Assembly: GCF_000350225.1 (NCBI RefSeq)
Contig: NW_005178985.1
Span: 1 to 64,000, forward strand
Direction: 5' to 3'
DNA from: Chondrus crispus
Taxonomy: Eukaryota; Rhodophyta; Florideophyceae; Gigartinales; Gigartinaceae
DNA length: 64,000 bases
The position numbers were made by a program, and so were the translations under genes. Below the pieces are notes generated by a model. The model was not told the origin of the DNA. It did not search any database and saw only the letters and a list, made by a program, of their open reading frames with translations. Within the stretch, counting starts at the first letter, position 1. Each line of letters starts with the position of its first letter. Of the stretch, positions 10,496 to 19,876 are shown piece by piece.

Positions 10496-12414
10496 ATGGG
10501 ACTGCTACCAGACGACGCGGAGTGGAAGCACGCCATACGTGAGTCATTCCGTTCGTCGTTTGTGCCCCTATCTCACGTGATTGCTACTATCCTGGAATAC
10601 TGCGAGCCTTCTAATCCACGTGCGCTCTGGAACGAGCATGTGTCGTTATTCTTGACAGACATACGTGCACGCGCACGGGGGCCTGGGAACAGCTCCCGCC
10701 GACAACAACTCTCCAGAGATGAACATGCTTTGTCGTACGTTTTACTAGAGGTGATGGAAGCGCTGCAGTCCATTAGTCGTTACACTCTCACGGACTTCAA
10801 CCTGCCTGAGCCTATGGAAGACCTTCCCCCGTTGCACGAAGAGCTGTCTACGAACTCGGGTCATGTGAACACGGAAGTTCGGGAGCAACGACTTCAGAAA
10901 GCTCTTCCCCTCTTCAATGAAGGGCAGAAAAATGCATCTACTCCAATCGTTGGTTCCATTCTTCCAGTCGTGTCCGTCCAAAGCTTGCAAGGGCTACCTA
11001 CTCCACCACTTGCCCCAATCGCAAGTAGTTGTGCTTCACCCAACTCTCGCGTTTTCTTGCTTGATGCTCCAGGTGGCACCGGAAAGACTTTCCTTACCAA
11101 TGCTATACAGAACGTGCTCACTATTCGTGCCAAAACTGTTTTACCAGTTGACACGCTGGCAGTAGCTGCGGTCTTACGCGATGGCAGCAGAACGGCGCAT
11201 TCGGTCTTTAAGATTCCCATACCTATTCTGTCAGATAGTACGTGTAACATGTCGCTCAAATCCACGCTAGGTCATGATATGAAGGACGTCGACTTGATCA
11301 TATAGGATGAGATCGTAGTGTGCCATAGGTATTGTATAGAAGCCGTGGATCGCAACCTACGCCACCTGACTGGCACCGACTTTCCTTTCGGCGGTAAACA
11401 CGTCCTGTTTTCTGGAGACTTTCGGCAGATTCTTCCAGTCGTGCCGGGCGGGTCAAGAACACAGATAGTCAATGCATGTGTCAGATCCTCGGCTCTCTTC
11501 CAAGCATTCGAGTCGCTCTCTCTCACAGAGAACATGAGACTTTCAGCTCTCCGCCAAGAGACGTTTGCAGGCCGCGAAGCTCTCCAGTTCGCACCATTTC
11601 TGCTTCACGTTGGTGAAGGACAACTAAGAGGTCGGAAGACGTATCATGTCGCGACATGATACGTCTTCCGACCTCTGTACGGACTGTGAGATCCATTACA
11701 GACCTCTGTCGTTCCATCTTGACAGAATTGCGACACGGCACTCTGACATGGATTGGCTTACTTCTAGAGTCATTCGAGCAACCAAGAGCAGTGTCCTGCT
11801 AGAAATCAATGAGATTGTTGGGGACATGATTCCGGGTGCGCATCGCACGTTCTTGAGAGCAGAAAAAGTAGAGAACGAGGACGAAACGCCCTCAGGTATC
11901 CATTTGAACTATTAAATAAACTGACTGCAGGTTCGTCTCCACCTGACCATCAACTAAGGTTAAAGAAGGATTTCGTTGTCATGCTTCTTCGGAACCTCGA
12001 CCCTAACGATGGACATGTCAACGGCGCTAGGTACATAGTAGACAGCATGTCTAAAAGCTTGCTTTGTCTCCACGTAGCTACGGGAAGTCATCAGGGAAGG
12101 CCACCCTGCCTGTCTGGCATGCCCTGCGGACCCGGAGACGACAAATATATTTCCCAGGATTTACAAGGGCCCAGTTTTCCATTCGCACTTGCTTTGCCTT
12201 GATTACGAACAAGGTGCTGGGACAGTATTTTGAAGGACTCCTGGGACTCGATCTTAGAAACCACTGCTTCTCTCACGGTCAACTATATGTTTCCCTGTCC
12301 AGAACCACACATCCGGGCAACGTCATTGTTTTGACATCGGAAGCAGTTGAAACTACCTGCAACGTAGTGTTCCCTGAAGTCCTTTCGCAGAGGGACTTCA
12401 TCGATAGAGTTTAA
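10496..12414 (+). pseudogene. Helitron PIF1-type helicase part
   Basis: The ORF at 10496-11305 contains Walker A (DAPGGTGKTF, near 11065-11095) preceded by a Helitron linker. A stop at 11303-11305 falls where DE of Walker B should follow (LII then a stop, then DEIVVCHR). Continuing blocks are FPFGGKHVLFSGDFRQILPV near 11384-11443 and SSALFQAFESLSLTENMRL to about 11541. After the palindrome at 11627-11676 the helicase resumes at a later point (WLTSRVIRATKSS near 11755). The last block, about 12200-12414, has GLDLRNHCFSHGQLYVSLSR, which is helicase motif VI. Some segments between blocks are missing, so internal deletions are likely. Confidence 0.88.
11627..11676. repeat. Perfect 50-bp palindrome inside the Helitron helicase
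   Basis: Two 25-bp arms meet without a spacer between 11651 and 11652 (centre TCGCGA). The left arm continues the helicase sequence to its left. The right arm is its inverted copy, after which homology resumes at a later part of the helicase, so the palindrome marks a deletion junction. Confidence 0.92.
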
Positions 12415-12861
12415 ATAAAGCTACTTTACGTTTTGTCAACCACCCCGTGCCTTTACCACTCCATTTTATTACACCAAATCTCTTTTGCACGACTTCCCAC
12501 CTTTCCACTCTATTCCATTTTTTTATATTGAAACTGTCATGCCAAAACCCTTATTACTTTCAGACCCTTTCGCATTCCTCCCCACTTGCTGCGCGCAACG
12601 CGCGCCACGGAGCCCACTTGTACTTGTAGTAATCTCCAACCCAGGCGACTCTCCTTCCGTTGCGTATACTGTAGTGCCTACATAAACTTTACGCTTATTG
12701 CACGTGTGCGAACTCGGCAACTTGACACACATGCGGAATGTACAGTTGCAAATTACAGTGGATCGCGGTAGCCAGAGGTCTAAGTATCAATCAGCGGGGG
12801 AGTGAGGGATCAGTGTACTGTAGCGGATGGTCTCGACCCAGCGAGTTCGTTCGGTACAAGC
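12415..12861. other. Non-coding DNA between Helitron and Tigger element
   Basis: AT-rich at first (T-rich 12450-12570), then mixed. No ORF with recognisable similarity, no RNA gene and no clear Helitron 3' hairpin was found. Confidence 0.5.
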
Positions 12862-12863
12862 TA

Positions 12864-14883
12864 CAGTGCAACCTCCCAATAAGAGTGCTGTTCGTAAAAG
12901 ACAAAGATACCCATAGACAGAGGTTTATCACTACGGGAGGCGTTATTATCATAATTCTGTCCTAAAAAAATCACTGATTCTTGTTTGACAAAATTCCTCC
13001 CGCGCTTGACGTCTCAGTCCCCGTTGCACCTTTTCCAACCCCCGTAGAACCGCCCCAGAGGTGTAATCATTGCTCATAATGACGTGAGCAGAAGCCAAAA
13101 TGCGCAACTGCTCACGAAGGGGAGGCATAAACACTTCCTCATCGCCTCCTTCTGTGTTCCCCGAATCTTCTTCGGGACCGAAGATAAAAGCAACCAGATC
13201 TCGGTCTGTGACTGGCTCTGTAGACTCCATTTCTGATTTGTGATGAAGTAGATACTCCATTCGCATTCGCTCGCTGCTATCTTGTACAACTTGATCAATT
13301 TCGATGTCAAGCTCCCGACGGTCACGGTGCAACACAATTTCACCGTTCACATCAACATCCTCACCTACGACTTTGGTGTGACACCAGCAGTTTCGAATAA
13401 CCCTGCTGTCCATTTCTTCCCATGCTTTTTTATCCAACGCATACCTTGTAGCACATCAAACTTGTATATATTCTTCTCTCCCATGTCAATAAAGTCAAGA
13501 GCTCTGCCCATTTGCAACCTCCTGTAGCGACACTTCAAAGCAGCGATAATTCCCGCATCGCATGGCTGCATGATTGATGTGGTATTCGGAGGAAGGAAAA
13601 CAATCTTCGTGTTGGACAAGTTCAATGTGTCTACCTCTGTCATCGTTCCATGTGCGGAACAGTTGTCTAACAAGAGAAGAGCTCTCCTTCCTTTCTGAAT
13701 CATCCTTGAATTGAATAATTGGAGCCACTCAAAAAAAGTGCCTGTGTCATCCAGGCCTTGGCATTATTTCTCTAGTCGAACCCCAGCTCCTCCCCACTTT
13801 TTGCCCGAAAAGCACGCGGCGATCGAGCGTTTCCAATTATCCGCAAGGGAACCAAATCACTTCCACTAGCGTTGCAGCAGGCCAGACACGTGATTCTTGC
13901 CTTGACCTTTTTGGATCCACTAAGGTGTGTGGCGGCAATGGTCTCGGTAGGTGCTAATCAGTACTGCAGACCGAATTCGTCGGCGTTATAAATCTCGTCT
14001 AAATTGTAGCCGTCAAGCATCGTCCTGATGAGAGGTAGTGCTCTCTCAGCCTCAGTAAACGCAGCCGATATCTGCTCGCCATGATATGATATGCGTCTTA
14101 ATCCATGCCTTTTCTTACACTTTTGAAGCCAGCCGTTGGAAAAACGAAGCTCTGGAGCCCTATAGTCGTTTGTTGTCAATTTCCAAAGACGTTCGGCCTT
14201 CTGCTTGATGATATTATCCGAAAGGGCGACGTTACGGCTTGCACAGTCACTGATCCATACAGCAAGAGCTTCATCAAATCGTGAAGACAACGGATTCCGA
14301 AGAGATTTCGAATTTATGGATGCACTCGCCTCTAGCTTGCTGTGCATCTTAACGATGCTCGAGACAGTAGACTGCGGAACAGGTCGGTTGAGTTGAAAGT
14401 AACGACCTGCCCATTCTCCAACAGAAGGCTGGTCACAGCGTTCCCCGTTGCGACGGCGAAGATCGTAATCGGCAAGCAGCTCATTTTGCTGAGCAATAGT
14501 AAGGGGATTACGTTCTGACATGACTTGGGCGGGATGGGGGAGAAGGGAGATTGCCAAGGGGATGAGATGGGCTGCCGCCAGCGACTGCACGCGCTATGCA
14601 AAACCTTGGTGGGTATCGTGAATAAAAAGGCGGGAGTTGGTCGCCCAACACATACCTGTTGGTTTCGTGTTCTGTGACCACTACTGTATCCTTATTCGAA
14701 ATGGTCTTACTTCAAATTTTAATAAATATTCAATGTGTTTTTGCGAAATCAACACACTATTTCCGTATCCAGATGACCTGCCTATAGCATCTCAAATCAC
14801 ACTTTTTCTTGCGGGAAAGACGGGTGGTATTCATACTGGGGGGTTTATTACTATTGGGGGAGTACTATTGGGAGGGCTGACTG
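12864..14883 (-). mobile_element. Tigger/pogo-type DNA transposon with TIRs and TA target sites
   Basis: The left end reads TA then CAGTGCAACCTCCCAATA (12864-12881). The right end, read inverted, is TA then CAGTCAGCCCTCCCAATA (14883 back to 14866). The ends match at 14 of 18 positions and both start with CAGT, as in pogo/Tigger elements. Each end is flanked by the TA dinucleotide (12862-12863 and 14884-14885), which is the target these elements duplicate. Total length is 2,020 bp with one transposase gene on the minus strand, the normal size for an autonomous copy. Confidence 0.82.
12949..14521 (-). pseudogene. Tigger/pogo-like transposase (CENP-B type HTH plus DDE), inactivated
   Basis: It starts at ATG 14521. 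Residues 1-190 have the CENP-B/Tc5 DNA-binding arrangement: an N-terminal HTH (TIAQQNELLADYDLRRRNG) and a second helical domain (LRFSNGWLQKCKKRHGLRR). The first catalytic Asp is in IYNADEFGLQY. The second is in LLLLDNCSAHG (near 13665) and the third in SIMQPCDAGIIAALK (near 13570). Stops at 13958-13960 and 13773-13775 and frame breaks at the T7 run (about 13731) and a T6 run (about 13427) disable it. The C-terminus, QTRISDFF followed by RTEL, fits the PCNA-binding PIP box QxxIxxFF, as reported for pogo-family transposases. Order and spacing are otherwise normal. Confidence 0.88.
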
Positions 14884-14885
14884 TA

Positions 14886-15584
14886 CCGGCTAACTCCTCC
14901 CCAAGGAGGGTCACTATTCTCTGGCTTTTATAGACGCGTGCTCAGCTCAGTCATCTCTCTCATGATTTCCTCCAATGCACTCTGCACTTAGCTATACGCC
15001 ACTAACTCTACATTCTCGATAATGCAAGACTGAGTCCGTCAGCCTGCATTCATCCCCTTCTCGCTTTATGCAATCTCCCCATCATATCGCGGATCACCGT
15101 TCTTGCATTTGTCCACAAGCAGGTGCTCCGTGACCCGTCTGCTGTTCTGATGCGTATCACAGCTAAGATATCTATCTTCATAATATGAAGATAGCTGCGA
15201 TACGCATCAGAACTGTACAGTTGTCAGACGTGTAATATAGTTACACGTCTGACAACTGTACAGTACCCTTCGAAGGGTACAGCAATGTGAAGTACTGCCA
15301 ACCAGGCACTTAAGGTGTTGTGCAGTGTGTCACGTGTTTGCCGAATGTGTGCTGCGTTCTATGAATGCTAGATTGCTGCGACTGCGCCTTGTTTCATCAG
15401 TAAGATGGAGGAGAACGCCGCAGCACCCCACGCCGTGACCTCTACCTGCAGAAATCACGCAGCTTCCAAAGCTCAAGGACGCACCGTAGCACTCTGGAAT
15501 GCACGCCTTCACTCTTCTCTCTGAGTGAGTGAAGCGCCTTCTATCTCTACATAGTTTGTTTTGGTGTCGACGGCGTTTCTCAAG
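14886..15584. other. Intergenic region upstream of the first paralogue, with stacked palindromes
   Basis: No coding sequence was seen. It contains the chain of inverted repeats at 15144-15280, listed separately. The stretch just before the gene (15500-15584) has CTTCACTC-type pyrimidine-rich DNA that may hold the promoter, but no definite element can be named. Confidence 0.5.
15144..15280. repeat. Three palindromes in a row
   Basis: First hairpin: outer arms 15144-15158 and 15199-15213 (GTTCTGATGCGTATC and its complement) with inner arms TATCTTCATA/TATGAAGATA (15173-15182 and 15184-15193). Second: perfect 23-bp arms 15213-15235 and 15241-15263 around a 5-nt loop. Third: the perfect 18-bp palindrome GTACCCTTCGAAGGGTAC at 15263-15280. 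They share end bases, so each begins where the previous one stops. Confidence 0.9.
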
Positions 15585-16607
15585 ATGTGGAACCTGGAAG
15601 ACCACCGCGCAGTCGTTCCTCCCGTGGAACTGCAGCATGTGCGCGACGTCGTGTATGCATGCCGCGAATATGCAGCAGCCTCACCTAGTGCTGTAGGATT
15701 TGGCCTATATGCATATCATGCTCATGACGAACAAAACCTAACTCCTCTCAACATCATGTATGTATCACCTGCTGTGGCGAGAGACCGGGCCAAGTTTCTC
15801 AAGAATGGAGGCGGCGTGATTTCGGGCTGGTATGTGGTCGTACAGCCCCCCATGCCGTTCTTGGTTAAGATAACTATGGTAAACGGTCGAAGACCGGAAA
15901 TACCGCAAAAGGACAGTTTTCTAGCTTTTCTGCATGTGGATGAACATAATGCGAATTACCATTACCGCCTTCACTACACTTTCAGCCGATTCACGGAAAC
16001 TACAGCTAAAATGATACTAAAAAAACGAGAAGAGGTCGAGCCGGGGGTGTTTAATTTTTGCGGCCAACGGTTTTCATTCGACAGGGCGCCTACAACCGAG
16101 CAAGACGATGGAAAAGGGGCGCACTCCTTTGCAGGGTCGATACGGCTTCAAGTCCAGGTTGGAAAAATCAAGGCGCTCCCAGTGTCTAGCTCCTTTCTAA
16201 ACTGGAGAGCAACCAAAGAAAAGGAAGATAGAAAGGTTCACGCAAAGACCGCCGCAAAGGAAGGCAAAAGCGTTTCCGTGTCTGCGAGTGGCCCGACAGA
16301 GACGAAGATTTGTCACAGAGACGAGATGCCAAAGGACTACGTAGGCGATCGAGAAGACTTGCCGGAAGCGACAATAGTGTTGCATGTTCGGGAACGGAAT
16401 TGGATGTGGTCTCGGTCGTTGGTTGATGATGACGGCGAACCGATGACGTTTGCAAAGTATGATGAGTTCATCAAATCGGATGAGGCGGAGAAAAAGAGCC
16501 AGAAGAGACGGGCAGATTCGGTCATTTTGGTGAGTGAAACTAAAAAAAAAACGAAACGCAGCTGCGCCCGTGCAAACGATACTACTGAAACCATAGACTT
16601 GACATGA
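15585..16607 (+). CDS. Tandem paralogue 1, unknown protein with C-terminal SUMO-interaction-like motif
   Basis: 340 residues from the ATG at 15585 (MWNLEDHRAVVPP), chosen because the neighbour at 17263 starts in the same way. Features shared with paralogues 2 and 3: the N-terminal WNxxDxRAVVPP; LGxY and YVSP blocks near residues 30-60; xxGWYxVxxP near 75-85, followed by a beta-strand-like repeat (LVKITMV); an RFSFDRA/RFEFGRA block near 160; KEGKSVSV near 225; and VRERNWMWSRSLVDDDG near 265-282. The tail is basic (KKKTKR) and ends in TIDLT at the stop. The family is not recognised with confidence; the layout (strand-rich core, FEFG-type block, KEGKSV) faintly recalls fungal DUF7918 proteins. 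A short Ile-Asp-Leu-Thr end after a basic tail suggests nuclear location and SUMO binding (inference). Confidence 0.8.
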   Translation: MWNLEDHRAVVPPVELQHVRDVVYACREYAAASPSAVGFGLYAYHAHDEQNLTPLNIMYVSPAVARDRAKFLKNGGGVISGWYVVVQPPMPFLVKITMVNGRRPEIPQKDSFLAFLHVDEHNANYHYRLHYTFSRFTETTAKMILKKREEVEPGVFNFCGQRFSFDRAPTTEQDDGKGAHSFAGSIRLQVQVGKIKALPVSSSFLNWRATKEKEDRKVHAKTAAKEGKSVSVSASGPTETKICHRDEMPKDYVGDREDLPEATIVLHVRERNWMWSRSLVDDDGEPMTFAKYDEFIKSDEAEKKSQKRRADSVILVSETKKKTKRSCARANDTTETIDLT

Positions 16608-17262
16608 TGCGGAGATTTGCTTATTATAAAAAGAAGACTGTCTTTACATGTACGAGGTGTGCTACAGTATGAACCACTTCGCAGTCTAGCTAAGGGTTTG
16701 ACATTTTGACAGGTACCTTAGGTACCGAAGGTACCCTTCGAAGGGTACCCTTCGAAGAAGGACGAAGAAGGACGAAGAAAAGTTCAAGTCGTCGATTTGT
16801 CGCGTTCCGCACAAAGCGTGCAGCCCAGAAAATGCCTAAAAATCCGAAATAGGAAAAAATTTATGTCTGTCTTTCTCTCTGCACCATTCTACTTCATGCA
16901 ATGCCACTGGTGTACAAGTACTACACGGCCTTTTGGGACGAGAGCGCCACCTCCTCCCCACCTCCACCTCTCTGCTCCAACCCCACTCCACCGCCACCCT
17001 GCCTTATCAACTTCGCCTGTGTTCTTTCTTAAACATCTTCTCCTAAGATCGCTTTTATAACTCTGGCCTTGCCTGTCAGCACCTCGTTTTCTGGTTCCCC
17101 GACCGCCTTGCTGGCACGGCAGCACGTTGGGCGCATGTTGCCCGAGAAACTTAAGCGCCCAGCTCCAGCCTCGTCAATCGTCTACCCCCAGTCTCACCAA
17201 CCTGCAACAGTTCAGGTCGCCGGCGTGCCGCCGTAGACCGTGGCTAAGAGCGTGGCACCAAC
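16608..17262. other. Intergenic spacer with GGTACC-rich palindromes
   Basis: 16711-16760 is built from overlapping palindromes (AGGTACCT, GGTACC, GTACCCTTCGAAGGGTAC at 16731-16748) followed by three GAAGAAGGAC-type repeats. The 18-bp palindrome is identical to the one at 15263-15280 on the other side of paralogue 1. No gene was seen in the rest. Confidence 0.6.
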
Positions 17263-18321
17263 ATGTGGAATGCCGTGGACCAACGGGCGGTGGTTCCCCC
17301 CCCGCAAATGGTGACTAGCCGTGACGTGTTGCAGCCGTCCGGCCTTGACTCGTCGCTTTCGCCATACCCACTCGGGCTAGGCATCTACAAGCCAAAGAAG
17401 GGATTGGAAGGTCGGGAACCAGTGCCGCTGTACTATGTGTCGCCCGTGGTGGCGGCGGACCGTTCACCGTCGGCCAACATGGCCAACGCAGCCGGCGTGC
17501 AGGCCGGGTGGTACGCGGTTATTGAGCCGGGCGCGTTCGAGGTGCGCATTACGCGTGTCAGCGAGAAGTACCCGTGCACGTGGCCCGAGAACCTACTGAC
17601 GACGCATTTGTTCATCGACGGGGTGTGCACAAACGATTCACGCATATTTCACGAGTCGCGGCAGGTGTTCGGAGAGAGCGTGATGCTGGGGTTTGTGGAG
17701 CGGATGTCGTTTGCGGCAAACGGGGCGGTGGAGAAGGACGTGCGAAGGTTTGAGTTTGGACGGGCGCGGACGATGATGCAGGCGAACGAGGGGATCGGGG
17801 ACGGGAATGAGGAGGCGGCGACAATATGCTTGGAGGCCATGGTGGGGGTGGGGGTATACACAGAGGATATTCCGACGGCGACGAATGAGTATGGGTATGA
17901 GGGGAGGTCGGGGGTGAGCGAGAAAGAGATGACGAAGGAAGGGAAGAGCTTGGCGATCAAAGTGGACGGTGATAAGATTCCGGAGAAGCGGAGCGCGTGC
18001 AAGTATCGAGCAGTGCGGGAGAGGCCGTGCCCGGAGGCGAGCGTGAGCGTTTTTGTGCGGGAGAGGAGCTGGATGAGGGCGAGAAGGTTGGTGGATGATG
18101 AGGGAAAAGGATGCACGTATGAGGGGTATTTGGAGCTGGTGAAGAAGGATATGGGGTCTTTGGGGGGTGGACGGGGAGGGGGAGAGGCACGAAGGCCGAG
18201 GAGGCCAAAGAGACGCAAGGTGGGTGTACCAGTTGTGATTGAGATTAGTGACAGTGGAGGCGACTCCTCATCGGATGTGCCCGTGATTGACTTGGAGTCG
18301 AACGTTATCGATCTAACGTGA
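17263..18321 (+). CDS. Tandem paralogue 2, unknown protein with C-terminal SUMO-interaction-like motifs
   Basis: 352 residues from ATG 17263 (MWNAVDQRAVVPP). It has the same blocks as paralogue 1 in the same order: LGIYKP, YYVSPVVAADR, QAGWYAVIEPGAFEVRITRV, LFIDGVCTND, RRFEFGRARTMM, KEGKSLAI, VFVRERSWMRARRLVDDEG. The last 40 residues are basic (RRPRRPKRRK) and then carry three hydrophobic-acidic patches: VVIEISDSGGDSSSD, VPVIDLE and, at the very end, NVIDLT. The first two are flanked by acidic or Ser residues as in known SUMO-interacting motifs. Codon use is GC-rich. Function unknown; a nuclear SUMO-linked role is inference. Confidence 0.83.
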   Translation: MWNAVDQRAVVPPPQMVTSRDVLQPSGLDSSLSPYPLGLGIYKPKKGLEGREPVPLYYVSPVVAADRSPSANMANAAGVQAGWYAVIEPGAFEVRITRVSEKYPCTWPENLLTTHLFIDGVCTNDSRIFHESRQVFGESVMLGFVERMSFAANGAVEKDVRRFEFGRARTMMQANEGIGDGNEEAATICLEAMVGVGVYTEDIPTATNEYGYEGRSGVSEKEMTKEGKSLAIKVDGDKIPEKRSACKYRAVRERPCPEASVSVFVRERSWMRARRLVDDEGKGCTYEGYLELVKKDMGSLGGGRGGGEARRPRRPKRRKVGVPVVIEISDSGGDSSSDVPVIDLESNVIDLT

Positions 18322-18626
18322 GTCTCGGAGCGAGCTTGTACAGTTGACTGAGGCAGAGATGTAGATTACGGCAAGGTAGGTTTGTACGTTTGTACGTTCG
18401 TAATGTCGCTGTACGTGGAGAGCGTCTATAGAGCAAGAAGGGTTTGACGGAGTTGGCGCCATTTTGCAAAGGCGCGCCTCAGGCGCCATTCTGCGTGCGC
18501 CAGCAGTGCATCCGCTGAGTGCCACCTCATCCCGCGGCTTCCTGCCACCTTCCCCTTTGTATGCCTGCCCCCTTCGCCTCCCCCCCGTCCCCACCCCCCC
18601 GCCACCAGCCACCCGCGCCCCCGTCA

Positions 18627-19625
18627 ATGGATCCCTGGGATCAACACTCCCCCCGCGCCTGCGCACCCCCGCCCGCCCTACTCGCGCACCACAGCGTGTG
18701 CCCGGCCACGGCCTCTCTGGCGTTGTCGTCCCCCCTGCCGCTAGCGCTGGGCTTGTATCTGTCGCGGGGCGGCACGGACGTCGCGCGCCCGCTGCCGCTT
18801 TTCTACGTGCCGCCCTCTGCCGCCTGCGCCCTGGGCATCCCCCCCGGGTGGTACGCTGCCGCGCCGCCGCGCGGCAGCCTCTCCGTGCGCGTCACACGCG
18901 TGCGTGAGCACATCCCGGGCTGCAACCACATGGTCGCGCGCGTCGCCGTGGACGGTACCGACGCCAACTGCCCCGAAGCCTTCCACGGCGATGCCGCGGT
19001 GGGCGAGGAGCGCGTCGTGCACGGGTTTGTCGAGAGTTTTGCCGCGGAGGACGGGCGCATGGACCGCGTGGTGCGGCGCTTCGAGCTTGGCGAGACGGTG
19101 GTGGGGGAGGGCCAGGGCCAGGGGGATGTGGGGTGCGTCCGGTTGGAGGTTAGCGCCGGGATAGCAGTGCGCGTGGAAAGGGGGAACTTGGAGGGCGGGT
19201 ATGTGTACGGGAAAGGAGGGAACGAGGTGAAGGAAAAGGCGAGGGAGAAGGAGGGGAAGAGTGTGTCCGTGGGGCGGGGGGAGAGCCTGCTTATTGAAGG
19301 GTGGACGACGGAGTGGGAAATGAACTGGGGGACGGTTATCGGGTGTGTGTGTGTGAGATTGAGAGAGGGGCGGTGGCTGAAGGGGAGGGGAGTGCTGGAT
19401 ATGGACGGGGTGCCGTACAGTGGGTATGTGGGGGGGAGGGGTGGGGATGAGGCGGACCGGTGGCGAAAGTGGGTTTTGGCGGGAGCCGGGAGGTGGGAGA
19501 GGGCAGGGACGGCAAGCCTAGGGTGGACAGCGAAGAAGGAGGACAAGGAGGAAGCGAGGAAATCCGTGGTTAAGAAGTGCACGGCTATCGTGCACCTGGA
19601 TCCAGAGGTGATCGACTTGACATGA
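18627..19625 (+). CDS. Tandem paralogue 3, unknown protein with C-terminal SUMO-interaction-like motif
   Basis: 332 residues from ATG 18627 (MDPWDQHS). Upstream in-frame ATGs exist (for example near 18561) but would add only a Pro-rich leader; alignment with paralogues 1 and 2 favours 18627. Shared blocks are LGLYLS, LFYVPPSAACALG, PPGWYAAAPPRGSLSVRVTR, VAVDGTDANC, VRRFELGE, KEGKSVSV and VRLREGRWLKGRGVLDMDG. It ends HLDPEVIDLT at the stop, a textbook VIDLT-type SUMO-interacting sequence, though with few acidic neighbours. It is more diverged than the other two and is the most GC-rich of the three. Confidence 0.8.
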   Translation: MDPWDQHSPRACAPPPALLAHHSVCPATASLALSSPLPLALGLYLSRGGTDVARPLPLFYVPPSAACALGIPPGWYAAAPPRGSLSVRVTRVREHIPGCNHMVARVAVDGTDANCPEAFHGDAAVGEERVVHGFVESFAAEDGRMDRVVRRFELGETVVGEGQGQGDVGCVRLEVSAGIAVRVERGNLEGGYVYGKGGNEVKEKAREKEGKSVSVGRGESLLIEGWTTEWEMNWGTVIGCVCVRLREGRWLKGRGVLDMDGVPYSGYVGGRGGDEADRWRKWVLAGAGRWERAGTASLGWTAKKEDKEEARKSVVKKCTAIVHLDPEVIDLT

Positions 19626-19876
19626 CGCGGATCGCCTGGGCTGGTTGAACAACGACTGCTGGCGGCGCCATTGCACAGGGGCGAAGATTGTTCGCACGGA
19701 AGGCGGCCTCGAAAAAACTGCAGCGGAGGTGAGTGGGTGTTCTCGCTAGATATGGTTGTTGAAAAAGCGATTGAGCTCTTGGTGGACCTGAGATCAAAAG
19801 TGTAAAAATCGAATAGACGTGCTCCCGCCCTCCTCTCCCACACGGTCGCCCGCTTTCCACATTCCAGTCCGCAGCC

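Larger units (their letters stand above)
8782..12414 (+). mobile_element. Decayed Helitron (5' truncated Rep/helicase element)
   Basis: The stretch carries, in order, the N-terminal Helitron domain, the Rep region and a PIF1-type helicase, interrupted by frameshifts and small deletions. No clear 5' TC end or 3' CTRR hairpin end can be assigned. The left end is the palindrome joined to Gypsy E. The right end is placed at the last homologous codon; an AATAAA follows at about 12413. Helitrons move as rolling circles through a HUH nuclease and helicase; this copy is dead. Confidence 0.85.

Noticed and set aside
17649-18218. 189-codon minus-strand ORF
   Set aside because: Antisense shadow of paralogue 2.
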